64,000 nucleotides of DNA from Symsagittifera roscoffensis (taxonomy: Eukaryota; Xenacoelomorpha; Acoela; Convolutidae), in NCBI RefSeq assembly GCF_963678635.1, contig NC_087071.1, forward strand, positions 9,221,842 through 9,285,841. Reading direction: 5' to 3'. This document shows positions 12,214 to 22,400 of this stretch, piece after piece. Numbering within the stretch: the first letter of the stretch is position 1; every line of letters begins with the position of its first letter. Made by a program: the position numbers and the translations under genes. The notes beneath the pieces were generated by a model. It ran no database searches and was not told where the DNA came from. It worked only from the letters and a program-made list of their open reading frames with translations.

Positions 12214-13307
12214 ATGGGAAAATGCGATGCCAATTTAGTTAGTTGTGTATATGCAACAATACTGTGTGGAATGGCTTTTGTGCTTTTGCTAATTGCTTTT
12301 GTACCCTGTTATATTGCATATGTAGCGTAAGTAATTTCTCTCATGATGTTGAATGTTCTCAATCATCTCAAGAATTGCTTCCAAAACAGTTTTTTTTTGC
12401 TATTCAATATTGAAAGATTTGTTTGGATTGTGGAAAACAATTTTCTTCATGGTGAACAAACCTGAAAAAAATGAGTAAAAACATTTCAATTATTCTGTCT
12501 CTTCTGAAACTAATCTTTTTTCAAAAAGGTCTTACGTGCCAGTTGAAAAACACACTACAGATTCAAAAAATGTGATTTTTCTTGGAAATTTTATTGTGCT
12601 ATGTTAGGTTTATATTTTTGATGAAAGCTCTCCCAACTTAATTGGATGCTTAAACACTTCAACGTTGAAGTAAAAAAACTAGCTTTGATCAAGTTTTCTT
12701 TAGGACAGTGATCCGCAAAAAATTTTTAATTCATCCTCATTAAATTTAGCTTTAGATCCGAGATCAACTAACGTTAAACATTGCTTAGCTATGCAAATTT
12801 ATTTATGGATTATTCTGAAAAGCTAGGTTGCTGTTTTGGTATGGTTTAGGTCTTAGTGGTTTTTTGTCTTTTTCATTTTCGTGCTGAAAGTTAGGTAGAT
12901 TGCGCTTACCGATTAACGAAAGCAAAACTGGCGCAGAAAAAAAAACATGAATCGGTTGTAGTTTTGCAAATCGATTTTAAAATTTGGGGTTCCCGAGCGG
13001 AATAAAAAATTAATCCATTGATAAAATTTCTTTGTCGAAAAAATTGTCAAAAAAAAATTGCTCTTGAAAACGAAAAAGATTTGAGGCATTCAAATATAAT
13101 TTTTTTTTATCTGTTTTTTTTTTTGCGATTCTCGATTTTTTTTTCCAACTATCTGTTAGCTATGTTTTTTTTTGGCGTTTATCAAAATTTAACAGCAATT
13201 GTTTTGTTGCAGAAAAGATGGGAACATTGATCCTCCACAAAGTTATGCCTTTTATTATGGAAGGCCATACAAAGATAAACCGTGGGTTAATATGCTGAAT
13301 ATCCCAT
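12214..13307 (+). CDS. Small membrane-protein gene, exons 1 and 2 (3' part not found)
   Basis: Exon 1 is 12214-12326: an ATG followed by 37 codons with one strong hydrophobic helix (about residues 10-36, ATILCGMAFVLLLIAFVPC), ending at a GTAAGT donor. Exon 2 is 13213-13307, preceded by the acceptor TTGTTTTGTTGCAG and followed by GTGAGT. The phases agree: exon 1 leaves two bases (GC) and exon 2 supplies A, giving Ala, then KDGNIDPPQSYAFYYGRPYK and a PWVNMLN segment. The joined product has a short N-terminus, one helix and a hydrophilic, Tyr/Pro-rich loop, as in the first half of a four-helix protein. The upstream ATG context is plausible. Exon 2 leaves one base, and no matching exon 3 was found; it may lie in the N gap at 15267. 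It converges on gene A. The protein family is not recognised, though its layout resembles the neighbouring claudin-like genes. Confidence 0.6.
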
Positions 13308-14879
13308 GTGAGTTGAATCTGGTTAGTTTTGAAGTGGCCTTCAATTAGCAGTATTTGACGTGAAAATCAACGAAAATTCATAAACACAAGTTAAAAACAA
13401 TCACATTTGCTTCTCTGAATGTTGTTTAAACGGTGAAAGATCAAACTGCAGAGGAGTCAGTGTGTCAAAATTGAGGGATTTTTTTGGCATCAAAGGATGA
13501 ATTATATGCTTAACACAACTAACTGATCGAGTTTGTATAGATAGAGTTTTTCCACTTCAATCTTAGTCTCGGCAAACTGACCTTTGGACCCATTAAACAT
13601 GCTCTTTTTTTAACCCCACATACAAGGCTTCGCTTTTTTCATGCACAAAGGTGCGAGTGAGCAAAACATTCTCAGCTAAGAACTGCTTCTTTAGGCGTCC
13701 AAAAATGGAATTTTGGCTTATTTGTTTTGTAATTTTGAAGTCCAGATTTCAAGCTTTCAAGTTTTTTCTTTTTGAAAATTGGAACAAAAAACAGCCATTA
13801 CGAGGTCAAACTGTGCAGTGGATAGGCGCACAATTTGTGTCTGTATGTTCTTGGATTCCAGAGACAAGTCTTTAAACTTGTTAAGATTTTTGTTGGAACG
13901 ATCAAAGAAAATGAAAGAACAAAAGAAGAAAAAAGGGAGTCTACTTGTTGCGGAATTCGCTAACATATCCCAAGAAGCACAGTTTAGACTCATAATGACA
14001 TTACTTTGCTTAGAAACATAAAACAAAGTCTGATTAAAATTAATCGAAGAATTAGTTTAACCGAAAAATATAGCATTTAGAAATAAATTTACACTGAAAT
14101 GACTTTTCTTCTCTGTTGTTTCCGATGTTTCTGATTGTTGCGACGGGCAATTTGAACAACAGCAATCGTTATGATTTGAAAAAGTCGATTTACCTGAAAT
14201 ATTAATCATATTAATCATAAATAATAGTTTGCAATATAGATTCCAGTCACTGTAAAATTTACTACATTTACAACCAAATGAAACACATTGCGGGAACGAG
14301 GTGGAACTTTGCAACCCGTTGAGGCCCGAAACATATCATGAGTGAATTTTTTGAAGCATTGAAACAATTTATTGAAAGTACAAGACGAAAAGAGTTTTTT
14401 AGATAATATTTTTCCTATAAATGCTTCTTTTTTTAAGCATAAAAAAGCAATGTTGAGCTTTAAAAAACATTCTACGTTAGCTGGGTCATTTAATTGACAT
14501 TGTAATGTAGAATGCAATTAAACCTATGTAACTGAAATTGCACGACGTTAGAACCTATAAAAACAATAGTATCAAATAAGATGACAGATTTGTTTAGTAA
14601 ATATACGATGAATGAAAAAACTATGAGATAAAATATGGGATGGGTGAATAATTTGATCTTGTAGCTAAATGTTTTCAAAAAAGGCCAAAAAGTCCATATT
14701 GAAACAAACTGTAGATCAGATAGTTAAGTGACTTAGGGGACTATTATTGACATATCGAAGACCAAAATTGGTTCTATTTTGACATTTATTTTGAATCTCG
14801 GGTTGAAGATGCATTGCATTCGAAAATATATCATCATTTACTTTTTTTGCATCCATAAATCATTCATGTTGCAGGGCCA
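13308..14879. other. Probable intron or intergenic sequence, no gene recognised
   Basis: Open frames at 13651-14026 on both strands are low-complexity and mutually antisense; neither shows a motif or good splice sites. If the gene starting at 12214 continues, this is its second intron. Confidence 0.35.
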
Positions 14880-15150
14880 TTTTAACGACGTTCATTCATG
14901 TTTCATCTATGAAACATGGATGCAAATTACATTGATGTTTCATTGCTGAATCATGACTGAAACATGGATGTCAGTTCTAGGATTCATCTATGAAACTTGG
15001 ATGAAAATTAAATTGATGTTTCATCAAAGAATCATGGCTGAAAACATGGATGTCAGTTTCTATGATTCATCCATAAAACATTGATGAAATTAAAATTTCA
15101 TTCACGAATCATGACTGGAACATGGATTTGATTTTTTTGATACATCCATG
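14880..15150. repeat. Minisatellite, unit about 80 bp with internal ATGAAACATGGATG motif
   Basis: At least three degenerate copies of a unit of about 80 bp are visible, each containing GAATCATG(A/G)CTGAAA, CATGGATGTCAG and a TTCATC(T/C)AT(G/A)AAAC segment. The unit has short internal palindromes (TTTCATCTATGAAA). It stops close to the assembly gap at 15267, which suggests the repeat contributed to the assembly break. Confidence 0.7.
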
Positions 15151-15266
15151 AACATGACGGTGATTTGGCCATAGTGATTTGGATGCCAATTGGTCTGATT
15201 TAGTTGCGACGATTGTGAAGATTGAACATCAAACAACAAGTTGATTCGGGAAACCCCTAAAGCATT

Positions 15267-15466
15267 NNNNNNNNNNNNNNNNNNNNNNNNNNNNNNNNNN
15301 NNNNNNNNNNNNNNNNNNNNNNNNNNNNNNNNNNNNNNNNNNNNNNNNNNNNNNNNNNNNNNNNNNNNNNNNNNNNNNNNNNNNNNNNNNNNNNNNNNNN
15401 NNNNNNNNNNNNNNNNNNNNNNNNNNNNNNNNNNNNNNNNNNNNNNNNNNNNNNNNNNNNNNNNNN
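15267..15466. other. Assembly gap (200 N)
   Basis: A run of exactly 200 undetermined bases, the fixed size typical of scaffolding joins. True distance unknown; it lies between the minisatellite and the 3' end of gene A. Confidence 0.98.
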
Positions 15467-15791
15467 ACTGAAAATTAGACAAGGGTCACTTTTACAGCTA
15501 TTAAAAAACTTTTTCCGATATAATAAAAATATTCGAAATAATTCAAAAGTGTTATTTTTTCATTTATTTTTGTTTAAGATTTCAGCTGTGATAATATCTA
15601 GCCAATAAATCACAATAATTTACATATCAATCAATTTTGATTAGCAACTTCTAATTTTTTACTGAAAATAATTGAAATTTAGTTTATTTCCTTCAGCCAT
15701 TTTTACCTTCTATTTTTCATATATAGATTAATTAAACATAAAAACGTCGATTCTAGGGTTTCTTTTTTTATAATTAGCCCGCCTCATAGAT

Positions 15792-16482
15792 TTATTTTCT
15801 GCGACTTGATTTCTTTCGGCTGAGATTTTCTTCGTCCGAACTTAGCCGCGATTCATCAGTTGAGAGTTCGTTCATATCTTCATTTTCATTGGCGTCTCTC
15901 AAACTTTCCTCGCGAATAGTGCTTTCTTTGTTAGTTCCTCTGCGTTCGCTAGGTTTTCGGGTCGATGCGACAACACCTTTCGACGACGCTTGCGAGTCCA
16001 TAACGCTTCCTTTTTTAGACGTCGGAGCTTTCGAGGAACCGACTACACTTCTTGAAACATCCGAGTCCTGTTTCGTATTTTGCGAGGGATTCACACTTCC
16101 TTTTTTGGTTATTGCCCTGGATCCGACAACACTTCGGGAAACATCCGACTTGTCAACCGACCTGCTTCCGCGAGTCGTTCTCGACTGTCGCTTTCGTCTG
16201 TCCACTTTAGAGTCGGAGCTTTGCAGAGCCGAACTGCCCGTTGAGCCGACGTATGACTTAGACTCCTCGTCGGCTTTTCCGTCTGTGGGCTTAGTGCCCC
16301 GTCGAGTTGTTTCGGCTACTCGGGGCATGTAGTCGACACTTTGACTCGAGCGACGACTTGCCAAGTCGGATCCGAGACTGCTGCTTGGTTTCTCGTCCTT
16401 CTCTCGTGCTCGGGCGAGAGAGGTTGTTTCACTAGGGGCTTTGAGGGTTGTAGCCTTTGTTGAACTCTCGTCTGCTGGGGGC
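15792..16482 (-). CDS. Gene A exon 5: long Ser/Arg/Lys-rich cytoplasmic tail
   Basis: 229 codons and stop TAA, after the acceptor TTTTTTCTTTAG. The tail is disordered-looking and rich in Ser, Arg, Lys, Thr and Asp. It contains an internal repeat, SDVSRSVVGS followed by KKGSV, twice in about 25-residue spacing, with a weaker third copy (SSKGVVAS...RRGT). Many RxxS sites suggest phosphorylation. The C-terminus is acidic then basic (DEENLSRKKSSRRK) and does not show the YV ending of vertebrate claudins that bind PDZ domains. Confidence 0.8.
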
Positions 16483-19400
16483 CTAAAGAAAAAAGTAAAG
16501 ATTTCAGCATGATTTTATGTAAAAATGGGGGTTCTGAAACTTTTTTGGGTATTTGAGTTCAAAAACTTTGAAGATTATGATACGGCCTCAGTCTGAAATC
16601 AAAAAATAATTTCAAATTTTTTTAAATCAGTTTCAGGATTTTAGTTGCATTGAACTGATAAGAGCAACATTTTTATAAGAGTTCATTTGAAATGCAAGAT
16701 CCACAGTTGCGCTTTCACAATGTTAATGTAGCCAGCCAAGTTCTCTAACTCTCAATCAAAAGGTTCATGATCCGAGGGTAGTTTTGTTCCGTACTCATTG
16801 CTTGAGTTGACCGTAACATTAACACATATAAGTCAGATAACATTACCTTATAATTTAAAAGCAGTTGTATAATTCTTAATCAGTGGATTTTTTTTTCAGA
16901 GCTGAAACAACTTGTATGTAGGCTGTGACCCTTGCGAAATAGTAATACTTAATTACCTCAAACTCCCCCTTTCTCCTCATTTAAAAAAAACATGTACCTG
17001 TTAGCGCTACTGCCCCCCTCGCCCTGCTCTGCCTGGGACCCATCCAGCACCCTTCTCTCTTTATCCTCCTCCCCCCTCGGCTGACCCCTCAGTCTGTCCC
17101 AGCATAGACACTTGGAGGTGAACATGATTATAGTACAAGCGAGAGAGAAGAGAGCTGCCAACCAGATAGCCACTGTATCGAAACCGACCTGGGAAAAGAG
17201 AAGTTGAAAAAATTATTTTGAAAGAGTTATATTAAAGGGGGGGGGGGGGGGGTATTTTTGGTTAGTGCAACCACTTAATAAAAAAATAAAACAATTTTAT
17301 AACAAAATTGGGACAAAATTACTTGGAAACTCAAGTAAGTTATAATATGAGTCTGGTAAACACGAAGCATTTTAACTTAATTTAGCCTCAAATTGTCTAT
17401 ACCAAAAAGCCCCGATAACATATAAAAATATGAGAAAATTTGTATGTTGAATACGTAATTTGTATGTTGAATACATGTACCTGCCTTTCCAGTTACCTTC
17501 TAACAAAAACTAACGAATAAGCAACAGTTTGACCAATGTTGCAAAACAAATTGTTTGAAAAAAGAAAATTTTTTTAAACTGTATTGACTGAAAGGACTTG
17601 AATTTGATACCTGTTTCGATGGCCTACAAGCGTTCATAAAAATTCTTAAAAGTGTTTATAACTAAAACTACGCCAAACCTGCCAAAAAATTGCTTATCAA
17701 AATGAAGCAAATAGAGCTTTTTATACAGGCCAAAAACTAAAACGGAGCAATCTTGTAAATGTTCTAAATAATTTTTTTCATAGCAGGAAATTATACAAAA
17801 ATTGACAATTTATTCATTTTTAAACTATTTTTAAAGCCTAGCGGGCTTCGAAAATAGTTTAAAAAGGGCTTCATGAAATGCTTTTTTGATACAATCAGCT
17901 CATTAATTGAACCACTAAATGCGGCCAAACCTTCGATTGCCTAAAAAAGCCAAAACTTTATCCCCCAATTAAAGGTAAAAATAGATGGCGTGACTTAATT
18001 TTGGTTAATCGCTAAGCAGTTTTTTGTTATGATGGGTTTTATTGTTAAACGCCAATCCAATGTGAAAAACCTGCTGAGAATTTCGAAATTGGTAATTGAA
18101 ATAATCTCAGCAATGCATCATCAGTGCATTGCGTAATGCTTGAATAACAAGATATTTGTTGTTCCAATTTTCGAAGAAAGCTAAAAATATATCATCCTGG
18201 GGTTTTTTTTCAAGTCAGACCGATTTTTACAAAGTTGACAGCGTATGCGTATCAATCCGGATATATGTGGATTGCCAAGCGAGTATGATTGCACCAGACT
18301 AAAAGCGGTTGGAAGCGTTGCTCGAACAGTACTTGGATAATTTCAATGCGGGAACTAATTATGCGTGGCGAATTATCCAGTCTCATAATTGTTAGATGAA
18401 AAGAGGCCAACTATGGTCATTTTAGTTTACTCAAATGTTAGCACTTGCTTTTGATTTTCGTGGAATAAAATTTATAGTTAATTAAAACAATAATGAAAAA
18501 AGATGTATTCGAGACGAGTTACGGGGCAGTCGGAACATCAGGGCTTTGCGCTGATATAAGAGCAGTGGTGTTTCTACTTTCTGCTTCATCTACTCTCTAC
18601 TGTAAATCAAAATGCCTCGAGCCTGATAAAGATTTTGGAAAATTTTCGGAGCAGCTCAAAACACAACCAAAAGGATTTCAATCCAATTTCCCTGCAAACT
18701 CAAAACACAACAAAAGGGTTTCGCTGCAACTTAATTTTGAAACACTTAAAAATAGTTGATATTTATTATAATATATTATATGTATTATATTAATAATATA
18801 AAAACTTATAATAATTGTTCTTTAAGCTGTTCTTGATTCAAATTGACTTGTTTGTTCGCGCTCTATTTTCAGTTATTTTCTTATCAATTCCTTCGCAATA
18901 AACGATAAATGTCCTCTTTTAGATAAATTATTCAATAAATTTCCAACTTTTGGAGCAAAAAAAATTAATTGGACTAACTTATGCAACCACAGCAAGCCGA
19001 TATTTTGGTGAAACTGTCAACAGATTTTTAATATATTTCCAGACTAAATTCACGTAATCAATTGTGTTTCAAAGCTTCAGAAAAATGACTCGAGAAAAAA
19101 TGATCACAATCCGGTTATATATTACAATAGTTGGTAGTTTCAAATTGAATAGCTGCATCGCTTTTTGTTATACTTCATACATTGCTTATAATTTAATCCA
19201 AAAGCCAAATTTTCAGCAAAAGAAGTGTAAATTTGAATTTTTTAACAGCTTTTTACTGGCAGAGTATTGTATTTACAAAAACTATCTTAGTAGTAGTATA
19301 ATCTATTGAAAATGAAATGACTATACTCATAAACATTATATTTCTCCAGTTCAAAACATGCACTACACTCAAAATTAGCACCTATTGCAACATATCACCC

Positions 19401-22400
19401 ATAATCCACTATAATAGAACCTTACTGATTAAAATGGTCTTTACTGATTTGAAATAAAAGTAAGATTCGGCTTCTTTTTTACTCAAATATAGTTTAGACA
19501 GGGGCAGATCTAGGGTTTTCTAAAGAGAGGGGAGGAGGCGGATTTTCACAAAAAAAATTTAGGTCGATCATATTGATTTTGGGAGCTCTCCTAAATCACT
19601 TTAAAGACCCCATTTTGGCAAATTTTTGAAAAAACTTTTGAAATAACAGGGAAAAAAGGCGTTTTTAGACACTTTTTGGAAAATTTTGGTCCAAAAATTA
19701 AGTTTTTTCGGCGCGTTCCGCCCTAAAAAAGAAAAACATTTTGGCGTCAAAAGGGTCAGTCAGCCAAAAATGGAGTCAGTCAGCCAAAAATAGTACAAAG
19801 GGGAGAACCTTTGGGTCGGCAGGGGATCCAATCCATGAGGGGGAAAGGGGCGTCCGCCCCCTCTACCCACCCTAAATTTAGAGCTTAGAGACTGAAAAAA
19901 AAATCAAGAGATTGTAAGTCTCAATTTATAGAGACCGACACTGACTGAAAATCCATTGTAATGGTTTTTATCCGTGAAACTCCAGTGCAGTACGAGTTTC
20001 GTACTATGCCAAGAAAAACATTTTTAATATTTCACTCTCTGGGCAAATTTTCAAGGTGTAGGTAGATATCATTTTCTCTTCTCATTCAATAACTTTAAAT
20101 TTATTTTTTTAAGGGGGTGGGGGCCATTGCTAAGATCCCTTTTTTCTAACCTGTAACCCTTTCACTTTATCGACTGATGTGACAAACCCGTGAGTCATCA
20201 TTGTGGCCCCTATCAGGAAACAGATGAACTGGACACAGCCGAACAGCCCCCCTGCCCAGAAGGGCACTTTGTGGCAGATCTGCAGACCCACCATGATGAA
20301 GATGGGCACTGCTAGAATTATGCCCCCTATCACACAGACCTGAATTGAAATACGTAGTGATAATGCCAATAATTTAAGCCAAACTGTCAAACTTAGACAA
20401 TGATTTTTTTCACATTCTGAAAAAAAAAGAAAAATGAAATTTTATACAAAAACTGAACAACAAGGAGAATGGGCATTGCAAGAATTTTGACTCCTATTAT
20501 ACAGACCTGAAAATAAACATTCGTGTGTGGTTAACCAACAAGAGACCTAACCCGGAGTTAAATTATTTAAGGTTAACTGAGCTATCTTCCCGGGTCGAGG
20601 TGCTCGATTTATCTCTCGACTTTCTCGACCAAAAATCGGTATGTCTCGACTTTCTCGACCAATTTTTGACTTTCTCGACCAAAATTGGATATGTTTCGAC
20701 TTTTTGGTAGACTTAAATTTGCTTTTGGACCGCGGAATTTCAGTCGCAAAACTGCACTTGCTCGACTTTCAAAGTCGAAACATATGTCGAGCACCTCGAC
20801 CTGGGTTACAAAATCTCAAACCGCAAATTGAAGCACACGTGCGATTTGTAACCACAGTCATATCATTGCTTGGAACTTTCACAACCGATACGCCACAACG
20901 CAATTGTAATAATGATCAAAGTATGTCATGATAAGATCCGAATATTTTGAGCCAAGCTGTCGGAATAATCTAGATGTTGATTTTTTAATTTTTTGAATTC
21001 GCAAGTCGCTTTATTACATAAGTCGCTTTATTCACAAGGGAAAGGACCAACATACGAGCTGTACAGCTCATCATTGCGAACCGCTGTTGTGCCCCGGTTT
21101 AAGAAATACATGCAACTTTTTCGGCTTCTTTTCTGAGCCGGGTAATATTGCCTTACCCTCAAGCAACGAGCACGGATCAAGGTGAAAACTAAGAAAGTTA
21201 GCAAAAAAGAAGCCATGATAAAAATGGGCTTTTTTAAAATTATGCCCTCTATCAAATCACATAGACCTGAAAAAAATCACTGTGCAATGATAAAAAAGGG
21301 ATTTTATTTTTTCTCCGTAAACATTTGTTGTTCATTTAGACCTTAATTCTTGATGAGTTTTTTGGAGAAAATGTATTTTGCACCTTAGCTACTGTAACCT
21401 CTGCCCATTTCTGCCCGTAGAATTTCTCAGATACGTCTTTGGTGTACTTGAAACAATCCCCCTTCATGTACAAATCTTGACCGGGCTTCACATTTTTGAG
21501 CACAGTGTTGACCGGAAACACTTTTCCAGGGCAGTATTTCCACAGACCCCCGTGGTGGTCGTCCAAAAACCATGCACCCTAGAAAAGACCAAAAAATTAC
21601 ACTACTGGAATGTAAACTGTAACCTAGTATTAAGAGATGTCGCAGGTAATCAACTAAGGCTAAGCTAATTCATTAAAACAAAGCCAACATACAGTATGAA
21701 AAGAGTCAATAAACGCAAGTAAACAAAAAAACTGACTTACTTTTTAACAAAATCTCAACTGTCAATTTTAAAGGGAAAAAATAGATAGCCTAGAGCTTTT
21801 TGAACTTTTAGAACATTTACGATTGACGTTTTTCTGATATAATTAACCCAATTTGAAAAAAACTGTAGTGTTAGGTCGGAAAAATTTTTCGCTTTGAAAT
21901 CTAAGAAGTACCCGCATCCAAGTTTAGGCGTAAATAATCGATTATAACTGATTATTATGATGATTTTTTGACAATTGTAATCGATTATAATTACCAAAAT
22001 TAGGTCCTTAAAAGATTTATAATTGATTATAATCGTGATATTTTCTAAGAGATTATAATCTCTTATAATCGATTATAATTGACTATAGTTCTTACTATAA
22101 AAGCACTTAAAATTAATTATAATCGATTATAATCTCTTATTTTGCCGAAATTTTCTTAAATTCTAATTATATCTTATGGGTTATTAATTTTGTGTCAATA
22201 AGAAAATCTGTAAAAGAGAGATCTCTTGAACACTTAAGTTCATCTGAACTCAAAGTTTTACCACGAAACAAAAGTTTCATAGAGATCCTTTCATATGAGT
22301 GGAAAGGTTCTCGCGGTAGATGAAAAGTAAATTTTCCGAATTAATCATGAAACTAAATCAATTTGCTGATGTATTGGTGTTTAAAAAAGCTCAAAATATG

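Larger units (their letters stand above)
17189..20150 (-). other. Gene A intron 3, with poly-G run and a DNA-element copy
   Basis: A 2.96-kb intron. It has a run of 16 G at 17237-17252 (poly-C in the gene A transcript), an unassigned plus-strand ORF at 18493, and a GC-rich repeat from 19499 to about 19863. A frame at 19064-19309 (plus) is AT-rich and not called. Nothing else is recognised. Confidence 0.6.

Noticed and set aside
15889-16332. 147-codon plus frame opposite gene A exon 5
   Set aside because: Antisense shadow of the well-supported tail exon, whose splice phases fit exon 4.
20641-20931. 96-codon plus frame over the CTCGAC repeats
   Set aside because: Produced by the repeat unit and the foldback; residues repeat with the DNA unit and no splice sites are present.
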